Notes under the pieces: model-generated
Told to the model about the DNA's origin: nothing
Seen by the model: only the letters and a program-made list of their open reading frames with translations
Databases searched by the model: none
Assembly: GCA_900617975.1 (NCBI GenBank)
Contig: UZAE01012167.1
Span: 13,762-55,932 of the forward strand
Origin: Rodentolepis nana
Taxonomy: Eukaryota > Platyhelminthes > Cestoda > Cyclophyllidea > Hymenolepididae
Direction: 5' to 3'
DNA length: 42,171 nt
Shown here: in pieces, positions 12,297 through 24,200 of the stretch
Position numbering within the stretch: the stretch's first letter is position 1
Layout: each line of letters opens with the position of its first letter
Position numbers and translations under genes: made by a program

Positions 12297-15200
12297 CTAC
12301 AACAAAGGAAATTTGATATTCTGTGAGAAACATTTATGAATTCACAATATGGACAGTAAATGACACTGTTTAGAAGTGGTCGACAGGGGAAGACACGTCA
12401 AACCCCTTGAATTCTTTACCTACTCAGTTTTCTAATCTTCTTCATTAAAATGAGAAAGAGTTGAAAAATTGATCTAAATTAAACTAATCAGATGGAAAAA
12501 TCAGTTACAGATTTGCATCAATGTGCTGAAATGTGCTTTTTACTACAAATATATATTACTTAAACGTGGGGCACAGCTTTTAGACTTTGCATCACTCAGT
12601 TGCAAAAAATAATTGCGGGTCTTTTTTAAAGTTCAAGCCCATGTTAAGGGCAAGTATTCATATAAGCTATAGGTCGCATTATTGTGACAAATGCTTATTG
12701 GAAGTTTTAGTCCATTTTCATATTGGCTTTTATCTGAAATGCAAACCAGGGAAAAGATGCAAAGGGGAATCAGAAGATAAGCACCTATTACTATCATTAA
12801 CTCAATTAAATTTGCTCTCGATCAATAGAAATATGAAATATACTTAAGTGAGCACTCGCTAATGATTTTACCTCAAGACTTATGATTGAAAATTATGCTA
12901 TTCACAAAGGAAAAGTACTTAGCTCCCATTTTTCATTGATTTCATCATACTTTCAAATCTAGGCTCCTTAAAATTATGACCAGTTTAAAAACACATTTTA
13001 GTAGTCAGGAAAAAATTGAATGCACGAATAAAAAATGGAATGGATTAGCAATAAAAATCTTTTATTCTGATGACCTTGAAGATCAACTGTCATTGGCGAA
13101 AGATGCATCAAACTTGTTCAAGTCGATTTAGGAATGTATAGGTGCCATGTCATCTAAAAAGAGATCAAGTCACTTTTTTGTTTCTTTATTGGAGCTATTA
13201 AAGTAACCCTTCAATCTATACATTACTTATGACTTAAAGGAATGGGTGTTAAGGAGCTGATCGACTCGGGTCCAGTGGACTCTGAAAATATTTTGCTCAT
13301 AAGTGACCTTGTAGAGAGAAAAATATTAGTGATAAATTAATAGATCTTTCTGTAAAGATAGGGAACAAGGTGCTTGGCAATTTCTGAGACGATACCTTTG
13401 TGCAAATCGAAATTTTGAAAGTGGAGCGATAATTACTGCTTTTTCTGCAGATAACTGAGCAAGACAATTTAATTTAGTTAGATAAGAGAGCTTTAGTCTC
13501 AAGAAGCTTGCAAATCAGGAAAATTGAAATTTTCTTTGTTGTACTTGATGTAATTGAAATGGACAACCACGAAGACAAACGGTATAGCTGAGCGAAAAGA
13601 GCATCCAATAATTAGTTCAGACGAAAACTACAGGAAACTACTCGTCTTGACAAGAGCTGCGTTGGGGCAAAAAACAATTTCATAGGACCTGGAAATTAAG
13701 TCATACGACAAGAACCCATGGAAACATGAACGACTATTCAGGAAGAGTCATTAATGAAAAAAGTAATTTAAATCAATCATAACTTAAGCTGAATAATAAG
13801 CTTAAGGAAAATTGGTACTCCATAGGGCAAAACTTCTCACCCCTTTCCAAAATAAAGTCATTGATAAAGTGGTCAGCTAAAAGCTCACAATATGTAAGCA
13901 CAAATAAATTATCATCTTTTAATTTTGAAGAGGCGACAAAAATCGAAAATCTACAAATTTTTACAATAATTAGTACTTTGAATTTGAAAGTGGTAATAAG
14001 ATTGTGATAAATTTACACAGTAGCACATTGCTATTCAAAATGCCATGACTTTGACAAAGCTATATTCTCTTTTATATAATCCAATTATAAAATATCAATA
14101 TTAATTAGTTTTAGCAGTTCTGTTATTGCTAATCCCACAAATTATTTCAGGTATTTTGAAAACAAATTTTTGGTTTCACAAAAACTGTGAATTGAATCTC
14201 GAATTGTGATAATAAGTGCGCAGCAACATTACTCTCCTTGAAAGAACAATTTCACCATTATTAAAAGTAGCGTTTCTTTCTAGCCAGTCGGTAACGTAAA
14301 AACAGCTAAAAATTAAATTGCGACAAAATATCTTTTAAAGTGCAGCTATTTAAAAACATAAAATGAGGGGGGAAAGTTCGAAATATGAGACATCTTTTCT
14401 TAAATTATAAGTCAGCTAAATAAAAAATCTAATTGATTACTTCAAATTTTAAATATCGAAATATTTGAAACGCCTCTTAACATATCACTAAATACATCAC
14501 AATTCGAAATTACTAAAGGAATAAAATAAATAGCTGAAATTGTAGATAAATCAATGAAACAGTTAAAAATAGAAAGTTAAATCAATAAAGTAGCTCTTAA
14601 TTCAAGAGTCCATAAAAAGAACACATGGACAATAAGTTCTTCTAAAATTTTCAGAGTTTGATACTGTAAAATAAATACATATAATATGTCATTAATTAAG
14701 AAATCTTTTTAACCTTTAACATCAATAATAGTCAAATTATCAAATCAGAATAAACCAAATCGATTTCACATCACCAATTTATTAATAGTTAAACATTAGT
14801 ACTTCAGTTTTAAGTGAAATATATACTCCGAATTTCGTTAAAAGTACGTTAGTCGAGTTTGAAGAAAATGGGTTAAAATAGATAACAAATATAAGGATTC
14901 AACTCAATTAAAGCCACATGCTATGGTAAAGAGAAAAGGACTAATAATATTAAACATAAAATAAATTACTCAATTAATAACATTTATTTATAAAAAACGG
15001 CAGGCGTTTTGATAGTTATCATTAGCCTTTTAGTTGACTTCGGGCTTCACAGTGGGAGGAGGAACATCAATGTGAGAAGAATTCGGGAGGGGGAATAGAA
15101 GAGTGATTCACAGATGTAAGAGAGACAGACAGACACAGAGGTTCAGAAAGGATAAGCAGGGTAAAAGAAACAGACACAAAGGCTCAGAAAGGGTAAGATT

Positions 15201-18200
15201 AAGAGAGACAGACAGACACAGAGGTTCAGAAAGGATAAGGTGAGTACTGTGGTAGGGGTCGAATATGACATACAGTGGGGATGATGGTAGTTTGAAGCGA
15301 GAAGTTAACTGCCTGTTAATAGACTTTTTAGCCGTATTATTATACATTGCCCAGGGTGCACCACGAGGAGGTAAGTCTATCCCACGCCCTCATTTAATAA
15401 TATAAGCGACTTAATAATTGTGCACTATTTATCGTGGTGATGAATTAAGAAGTATATTGAATGATAAAATTAGAAGTAATTGTAAGATAAAATGCAAAAT
15501 GATTTTTTACGCGCCAAAACTAGTCAATCACAAACGAACAAAAATAGCTAGCATTGTAGAACGATTGCCAAATCAGACTAGCACGTCTAAATAAGAAAAC
15601 AAACCTAACTTTCATTAACTGCAAATTGTTAACGTTACAGGTTCTTGCAAACATACATTTTTTTATTAATATGAGCCATTGGCATTGATTAAGGATGCCT
15701 AGAATTATATGTTGCCAGAAGCTACGAATTATGATTATTATTATTATATCAAATGGTAGGCGTTTTGATTGTTATCATTAGCCCTTTACTTGACTTCAGT
15801 CTTTACAGAGGGGATGGAACACCAAAGTGAAAAAATGTCGAGAGGGGGTGGGGGAACAAGAGGGGGGGACAGAAGAGTGTATCAAGGACGAAGGTAGATA
15901 AGGTGGAAAAAAGGTGGGATGAGTACTGTGAAAGTGGTCGAATATGGCAAGCAGTCGGGCCATGGAAGTTTGAAGTCGGAAGTCAACTGCCGGTTAATAG
16001 ACTTTTTTTGCCGTATGAGTATACGTTGCCCAGGGTGCACCACGTGGAGGTAAGTCTATCGCACACATCAGCTACGAATCATAATGTACAGAGTGCAATG
16101 AATTTCGTTATGAGCGAATTTTTTATTTTCTCAACCAATAATTATAGAGCAATCAAAAAAGAACTCCCATTATATATTTTTCAGAGATAAACTGTTCGAA
16201 AAAAACAGATAAAAAGTTTTCTTATAACAAACTTATTGGCAGCTTGTTATAGCAGAACGCTGATCCTTTAACTAATTCTAAATGGTTGAAAAAACACTAG
16301 CAAAAATTAAGATTAAATTCAAAATTAAAAAATGTATGTTTTGCTTTTTCAGTAATAACGTATCAAATAACTTGATATTATGAAATCGTTCAACTGATTA
16401 CTTTCCAAATTTTCAAACAATCCTATGCGCTAAATTAACAAAACATCATTTATAAGCTCTCAGAACGTGCATCCAAGTCATGAGATTTAGAATGACCAAA
16501 CATATGCCTCAAAATATCGACGAATTAAAAAGTCGATTTCATTAAATATAGAAGACGTTAACTGACTGGGTTAGTGAAAAGGCTTTTTAGATTATTCTCA
16601 GTTGAATTTCTTAATTTTATTTAAAAAAATACGATTTTCATTTAGGAGTTAGTTATTCATATAATAGACGAGATCATGATATTAAAACACTTCTGATTTT
16701 GGAAAATAGTATTAATTTCTTGAAAAAAGGAATTCACCAGGTAATCCACCGAAATTTTTTGTTTTCGCAATCCTTTGCCAAGTGGGAAGTCGAACGAGAG
16801 ACAGACAAGGCGCCTGGGCTTCAAAGAAACCTTCGCCTTGTGAGAACCGCCGTTGGTACAGCGGTGACGCCCTCTGCTGTTGCCTGTCAACAAAATGCAC
16901 ATTCGCCAAGAGGATTCTCGAATTCTCAAACCTTGGATCAAAGTCAAAGAGGATAGCACTGGGCTGGTTGTATCCTCCAAAAGCTCGAACTGGCTCGTTT
17001 GTGGGAACTGTTGATGGATCTTCATAGTCGGTTCGAATGGATTGGGTATCGTATTCCGAGAAACCAGTGAAACTGAAGGGGTTAAGGAGAGGGGTGTTTA
17101 CAGGATTCAGGTGGATAGTATCTGTGGTTAACGGCAATTCAGAGATAAGTTCTTGTGTGCGGAGGTTATAAAGCTGAAATTAAAAAAAATAAGATTGAGA
17201 CAAACCTTGAAAAATCGCATGTGAAGCAAAGATTTTAAATTTGGCTGTTTTAATTCAGAGACTGTGATGTTATCAAATAGATGGTATATTTTAACTATGG
17301 GAGCAAATGATCAACTGGAGTTTAAGCGAATGGGGCCAATTTTTCATCAAAAGTGTTCTTTTGACCTTCTGGAGAAGAGACGTGAAAAGTGAAAAAACCC
17401 AATACTTTATGTTAATTTATGTTTTATGATTATAAAATCATTTTTTTCAACGTCTAGAGACAAATTCTGGTCAAAAGAAATAACGAAATAAAAAGGCACA
17501 TTCAGAATTTTCATAAATATTAAAAACTTTTCAGAATAAAACTACCGTTTGTTTTAAAGTAAGCACGCTCAATTAAAAGCACAGGCGTAAAATTTTGACG
17601 TAAAATTAAAAGAATAAAAAACAAATTGCTTCGCTTTAAAATGATCTCGTTGATAAATTATAAAATTGGTTTAAAATAATGCGATATTTTATGATAAAAA
17701 TTTCAAAGTTACATTAACTTTAAAATTTCCATTCAAGTCAAAATTAAAAAAGGGATTTGGATAAAATCGTACCAAATGAAAAAGTATGTCCGTAAAAATA
17801 TATGTAGCATATGAAATTATATGGTATTTTTTTGTCAAAATGAAAGTATCCTTTTAAAAAAGTATTCAGACTAAAGGGAAAATGTTTCGACGAGTCTGTT
17901 CATGTATAAGCAAATTCTGCAGTTTGCTTGGAAATATTCAACCTTTTAGTGTGCGATAGACTTACCTCCATATAGTGAACCCTGGGCAAAGTATACTCAT
18001 TCGGCAAAAATGTCTATCAATCGGTAATTGACTTCTGACTGCGAACTACCATCACCCCACTGTATGTCATATTCGACCACTTCACAGTACTCATCTTACC
18101 TTTCTCTGCTTTTGTACCTGTCTGTCTCTTTTACATCCGTAAATCCCTCTTCTGTCTCCCCCTCCCACTCTCGACCTTTTTCACTTTGTTGTTTCTTCCC

Positions 18201-21200
18201 CTCTGTGTAACCTGAAGTCAACTGAAGGGCTAACGATAACTATAAAAACGCCTGCCTTTTGATATAAATAAATAAAAAGTGTATGCTCTACTTAATAATT
18301 TCAGGAAATGAATGGAAATATGGTAAAGATACTTTTGAAAATATTAATAAATAGCCCCCTGGACATCGAGGAAATGAAGCTACTGAGGAATAAAATTTCA
18401 ACATTGAAACTTTCAAATTCTAGCAAATGTTCAACTACTTATAAAAATTAGATCACACTAATTTCAGGCACTATATGTTTGCAATGTTTGCTTTGTAATA
18501 AAAAATAATAAAAATAGTCGTATATACACGGATATACTTTTCCTGAAAAAAAAACACGTCAGATAAAAAATTTTTATCTTAAAATTTCGTCGAGTATGTA
18601 ATTGCAACTTCATTTCCCAATGACCGAATTTCTACCAATTCATTGTTAACCTAACTAGCTAACATAGTGTCATCGCCTTGAAAAATGGGATTATATTAAA
18701 TTGATAAATTAATTAATAATTGTTATATATAATTGTAATTTTAGTCCAATTGCATTAAAAGGGCAAAATACAAATAATACTTTCAAAATATTTGGCCGTA
18801 AGTTAACAAATGCGCATAACGTTTCGGTTGAGTAAGCACCTTATTGGTTGTAAGGAAATGACGAAAGGAATATTCCCTATGGAATTTTAGTAATTTCTAA
18901 TTAGTAAGAAATATATTTATTGCTAACATTTTCACTTCAACTTCCACTCAGAATTTTGGCGCTAAACTCAAAAATTTGAATTTTATGAGACTACAATTAA
19001 ATAAACTAAAGGAAAGAAATTATGAATTCGATATTAATATGCAATCTATCAACTCTACCCAACTCCATCACCATATTAGCAATTTCATTTTGTTCTAGTG
19101 CAGAACACGCATATGCACATTTAAAACAATTATTTCAACATTGAAATACATTATTTGTTTAAATTATCTCTATATTATTTGTCGAACTCGAAGCGCCTGA
19201 AGTGAATCATCATTTTAAAAATGGACAATAAATATTGGAATTAATATTTAACTGAGGAAAAGTGACCTGATGATGGTTAAATGTGTAGCAATCTGCTACA
19301 AATTAGTGACCCTGACGTGATTGCCAAGGCCTGATTTCATTCACTCAGCAGAGGAATAATTTCTCACTAGCATTGCTATTGTTCTCACATCGCTCATATC
19401 ACCTGGTGATTCCTTTCTACTCGAACGATTACTATCTCATCAGCAGGAACACGTTACTCTTCGGAAACCTACCAATGCAGGTTCCCAATATCCGAATTCA
19501 TTGAGACGTTTCAACCGGCAAGTCGAAACCATTCGTCTTGCAAACATACCATTACCATGGATTGTCGCATCCAAACATCCGTTCTACAAAGACATTGATC
19601 ACCGATCGTTATCTTTGGAGAAACATCTGACAGGACATCCGTCAGTGGACCAAATTCTGCTTCACTCGTCAAACTGGCAAGGTCCCCAAGCATACCCACT
19701 TGCTTCATTCTGACATTCCCTTCTTTGCTATTCCAACACCTGTCCCACCTCTACCGAAACCCCGTTACACTCTTGAGGGCCGAAGAGTTAACTTCCTCTC
19801 TCGACCGGTTGGTTTTATACATTAAACTTTCTTTTTTTAAGCGTTTTCTTTGTATTTTAGTTAAATACAAGCGCTCTAGGGGAGGGGGAGAATTGTGAGA
19901 CACGTCATTGCCTAAATGTAATCGCATGCGCGCACAACCAATGCCCAATCAGAAGCCCTCGTTTTTTTAAACGAATCCTCCATGCTGTTTATGACTAACA
20001 ATTTTACAACGCTATACTCCCAAATTAACGTGATCCTTGCGATAAGTCTTTTTCCTCTATAGCTGGGCCGTAGCTAAGCTAGTTCTGGGAGTCTAGCTAG
20101 ATATAGGAGATTTCGTCATTGAGATTCCTGAGTCAGTCAAGGCCATACTAATGTATCAATCCGCAACAAATGAAAGATGAAGTGAAATTCTTAATGACTT
20201 GATTATCGTTTATATGTCTCATTCTAAGGTACCGATTTTTGGAATTGTACTATTAGTATCTGAAGAACTAATAAAACTAAATATTGAGACACAATATTAG
20301 AATAAAATTCTATCTTTTCTCGAATATGGGTTAACTCGGAAGATCGCACTCAATTGGAACCATTAAATTTTAAAAACTCTTCTTAATTGTGCTTTATATC
20401 AAGGAGCTTTTATGGAACACCAAATTTGAAAACTGGAAGAATCCACCAAATGCTCATCTAATAATTTGCAAAATAATTACTCGAGAGCTAAAAAATGTCT
20501 TCTCGATTGAATCAATGAATTGCCTTAATATTTAATTTATAGAACATTCGATAAGTTTACAGCAAAAGGAATTTACCAAAACTGACTAATTTACAGTTTG
20601 AAATTTAGTGAGCCAAACGTTCAAACCTTTAGAAGATAAATATAATGAAATGACAAAATTAATTCTTTTCCTAAATGGATGCGATTTGAAAGTCGTTTAT
20701 ATTATGATTGTTTTAGTGGTATACTTGAGAATGGATATAAATAAGATGTGGCATTGTTAAAATGTTGACATATTATTATAGAAGTCCAAAAGATAATTTG
20801 TAAATAGATTAAAAGACGTAATTACTAACTAATACTAAGTTAAATGCAAATTTCGACATTTTTCACCTCAAAGATAGCAATGAATCAGTATAGACGTGCA
20901 GCCCACAATGATCAAAAGATTGTCAAAAATAACTATTCAGGAAATTCCAAGACCGTAAACTCCGTGATCAAGTGCCAAGAGGCTCGAGAAACATTTTACT
21001 TGAAGATAATGTTTATCTCGCATCCAAAACATTTTTTAATCAATAAAATTAAAGCGACCTATGATCAATATACATAGAGACTAATAAAATAGTTTCAAGT
21101 TGTCAATATCTATTAAAGATCATTACAATTATAGCCTAAATAATTGTCGAAAATCGACTTATTTCCATCAAGATGAAGGATTGTAGAAAGGCGAAGTGCC

Positions 21201-24200
21201 AAGTAGTTGAAATAGAAAGCTCAAAGTTGGATTAATAACATGAAGCGTAAGTAGCAAAGTAAGATTTGGGAAAAAAATTTGCCACCCTTCATAAGTCCGA
21301 AAGGGGTAAATCATTTAAAGCCTCTATCTTGTCTAGCTATAAAAGGAAGTGACTAATTTATTTTTCACAAATTATGAATTTATTAATAGTTAATTAATTT
21401 TATTAATTGTGCTACTTGGAGCTAATTGTCCGAAGTGAATATGGAAACACCCACACTAAGTATATGATTTTGTAAATAAATTTTTTTCAAAATTCGAAAA
21501 TCATTTAAAGTCACAATCGGTGGCTTTTTTTATTTAGTCGAAATAGACCAAACCAAGCTGTCCGAATGCCAGTGAAAGCGATGGCGTAATCTCCACCATC
21601 CCCCCTGACCCCCCCCCCTCCGGCAAAATGACAAAGCTGTAATTAAATTTGTTTTGTATATTCCAGTGCTGTCAGAGAGTCGAATTAGGTGAGGTTCTAC
21701 AGAAGCAAAAAAATGCCAATTTTTGGATGAGAAGGCCTATGCGAAAATGCACGAGCGGAGGGAGTGTCCTATTGGCTATACCATTCTGTGCAAAAAATTA
21801 GAAATGGTCCAATAGCAGTAGAGCATAAATAGAGTTCTAGCGAATTAATGCAGCTTATAGCATATTTGATGTATTAATTAAACCTTGTTATGGATAATTA
21901 TAACTCAAACGCGACTCTTTGTGTAATGAATGCATATAGTCTAAGAGATGTTATATTTCAAAAGCTTTGAAGTAAGAAAATTTATGTTCTATGATATTTC
22001 GTCATTAACTTACCATCAAGAAGTAATCAAAACACACTGTTATAAAACTGTCACAAATCGTTTGAGTAGGAAAAAAGAGAAAGAGAATCTTAGCGAAAGA
22101 GCTCTGTAAGATCAAAAACTTAGCTAGTAGCGAAATTGCAAATTCTAATTTATTTTTCGCAATGATAGACATGATGAGGGCGGTGGTTTCAGCTTCCGAT
22201 TTTAAAACATCTGCCACTAACAGTAAAAGCAGTAGACATCATTTCAAAAATTTTAGTTGTAATCAGAAACAGACACAAACAACCATTTTAAACAAACAAA
22301 TTTAAATCTTCATAGGGTTATAAATAGGAATTACGGACCTTTTTTGAATGAAGAGCGTGTTTATTCTAAATACAAATTTTATTTTAGTTGAGCTAAATTT
22401 TTTCCTTTATTCTAAACTTTTATTTTTTCTCGACATAAACTAATGCCTTCATTTTAACCAACGACATACACCATTTAAAACAAACTAAGACATAAAATAT
22501 GAAAATAGCATATTTATTGAAGAGGAGACTACCAATCAATGAAAATCCTAAAATGTTGTCAGCATCTTTACATTTAACCTTCTGTTACGCTTTCTTTTTA
22601 CCGAAGTCATTACTTTCACGATGGAAGTTCGACTTCCATGTCTTCAAGCGAGCATTAAAAAATACATCTGTTTAGAAGAGAAATCATAATATCCAGTTTA
22701 TTGCTCCAATCAATTAAACAAGTGCATTAATTCAAGCTTACATTGAGTGAATCCTGCACTGTGGTCATTTCCATGTTGCCTAAGGTCACGCACAATCACA
22801 TTTTTTCCGGGTCTTTGAAAGAGAACGCAAACAAAAGAAGCCTGAAGAACAAGCGTAATTGAATGATCTTTAGTAAGCACTAGAGATTGTGTCTACGAAC
22901 ATGACCACTAATTCATGGTCGGATTCACTAACTTTGAATTGTGAAATGGTCTGCCAATGGAATGAATCTCCAACAACCTGACTTCAAAATTTAGTTTTAT
23001 CAAATGGCAGACTTCATGATAGTTATCATTAGTTCATTAGTTGACTTCCGGCTCCACAGAAGGAAGGAACATCAAAGTCACAAAAAGTGGATGGGGTGTA
23101 CAGAAGAGAGATTCACAGATGCAAGGGAGACAGACACAAAGGTAGAGAAAACGTTAAGGTGAGTACTGTGGAAGTGATCAAATATGACGTAGAGTGAAGT
23201 CGTGATTGTTTGAAGCCATAAGTCAACTGCATGTTTATAGACTTTTTTGCCGTATGAGTATACGTTGCCCGGAGTGTACCACGTGGAGGTAAGTCTATCG
23301 CACACCCCTCCATTCAAAATTCAAGTGAATTAATTCTTTTACCGCCCAGTTTTAGGCCCTTTCCTCCCCCAACATTGAAGCTCTAATCGAACTATCTCTC
23401 CCAGACTGTAGTTGTAATTGCGAAAAAATCGCTGCCTTACTGAAGCATATATTAGTAAGATGAAGCCCGTGGAATAAGACTGAATGACGAATGAATCAGT
23501 TTGTCAATAAATTTAAATTCTCACTCCAAGAATACAATCAAGTGACTTTGGGTCGAAATCTCACGTAATTTTTTTATCCTTAACTTTATCATAAAAAATT
23601 GATGCATGATTAATGAATTAATATAATTTAAAATAGTTGAAACATAGTAAAAGAAAATATGAACAAATTTTATTCGGAATGTTTAACTTGAAAAATTGGA
23701 AATATTATATATAACAGCACAACTGAAAAGTTAGATTAAATCATTAAAATAATTAGGCTGATTTCAATGTCCAAAATTTTGCTGAAAGCTCATTTTTGAT
23801 TCAATTCTCGGAAAGTTGCAATTGTTCGCTTACTTGCTGTTTTTTTTTCAATGGAAGCAAAAGATATTTCCCAAAGCGAAATCTCCATTAGAGCTTCAAA
23901 TTCAAAATTCAATTTAACTGAAACAGCATGATATTTTTCTACCTGCCAAATACTTATAAACTATATTTTGAATTTTGAGCTGTGGTAAAACATTTTCAAT
24001 TGCAATGAAATGTTTTAAAGCAATTAATCTGGAATCTATATTTTAAACTATAAAGATAAATCTAATGAATATGGCATTATAATAAAGTGATGAAATTACT
24101 TTACTAACAAAATTTGTGATAACCTATTTAAAATATTTAAATTAGTTCATTCATTTCATGAAAAATCACTGATTTTCATTATTAACGAGAACCTTGATCG

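Larger units (their letters stand above)
12297..16737 (-). other. 4.4-kb intron of the SOCS-box gene
   Basis: Donor G|GTGAAT at 16737, acceptor TTTGTTGTAG at 12297. It contains SINE copies 1 and 2 near its 5' side (14985-16069) and otherwise unremarkable AT-rich DNA. Confidence 0.65.
19281..20168 (+). mobile_element. Internally deleted Ty3/gypsy-like LTR retrotransposon
   Basis: In order: the last ~20 bp of a 5' LTR ending GCAATCTGCTACA at 19300; a primer-binding-type junction AGTGACCCTGACGTGATTGC; a short internal region with integrase remnants; a polypurine tract (AGGGGAGGGGGAGAA, 19878-19892); and a 3' LTR (19894-20168) beginning TGTGAGAC and ending CCGCAACA. Gag, protease, reverse transcriptase and the integrase catalytic core are all deleted. 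It lies antisense to the SOCS-box gene in its largest intron. Confidence 0.75.

Noticed and set aside
16699..17027. Plus-strand and alternative-frame open frames over the middle SOCS-box exon
   Set aside because: Shadows of the minus-strand exon, whose frame joins in phase with both neighbours.
23078..23317. Open frames over the SINE copies (also at 15.1, 18.0, 25.8, 28.2 and 41.5 kb)
   Set aside because: They differ between copies and are broken by indels; the conserved property is RNA structure, not protein.
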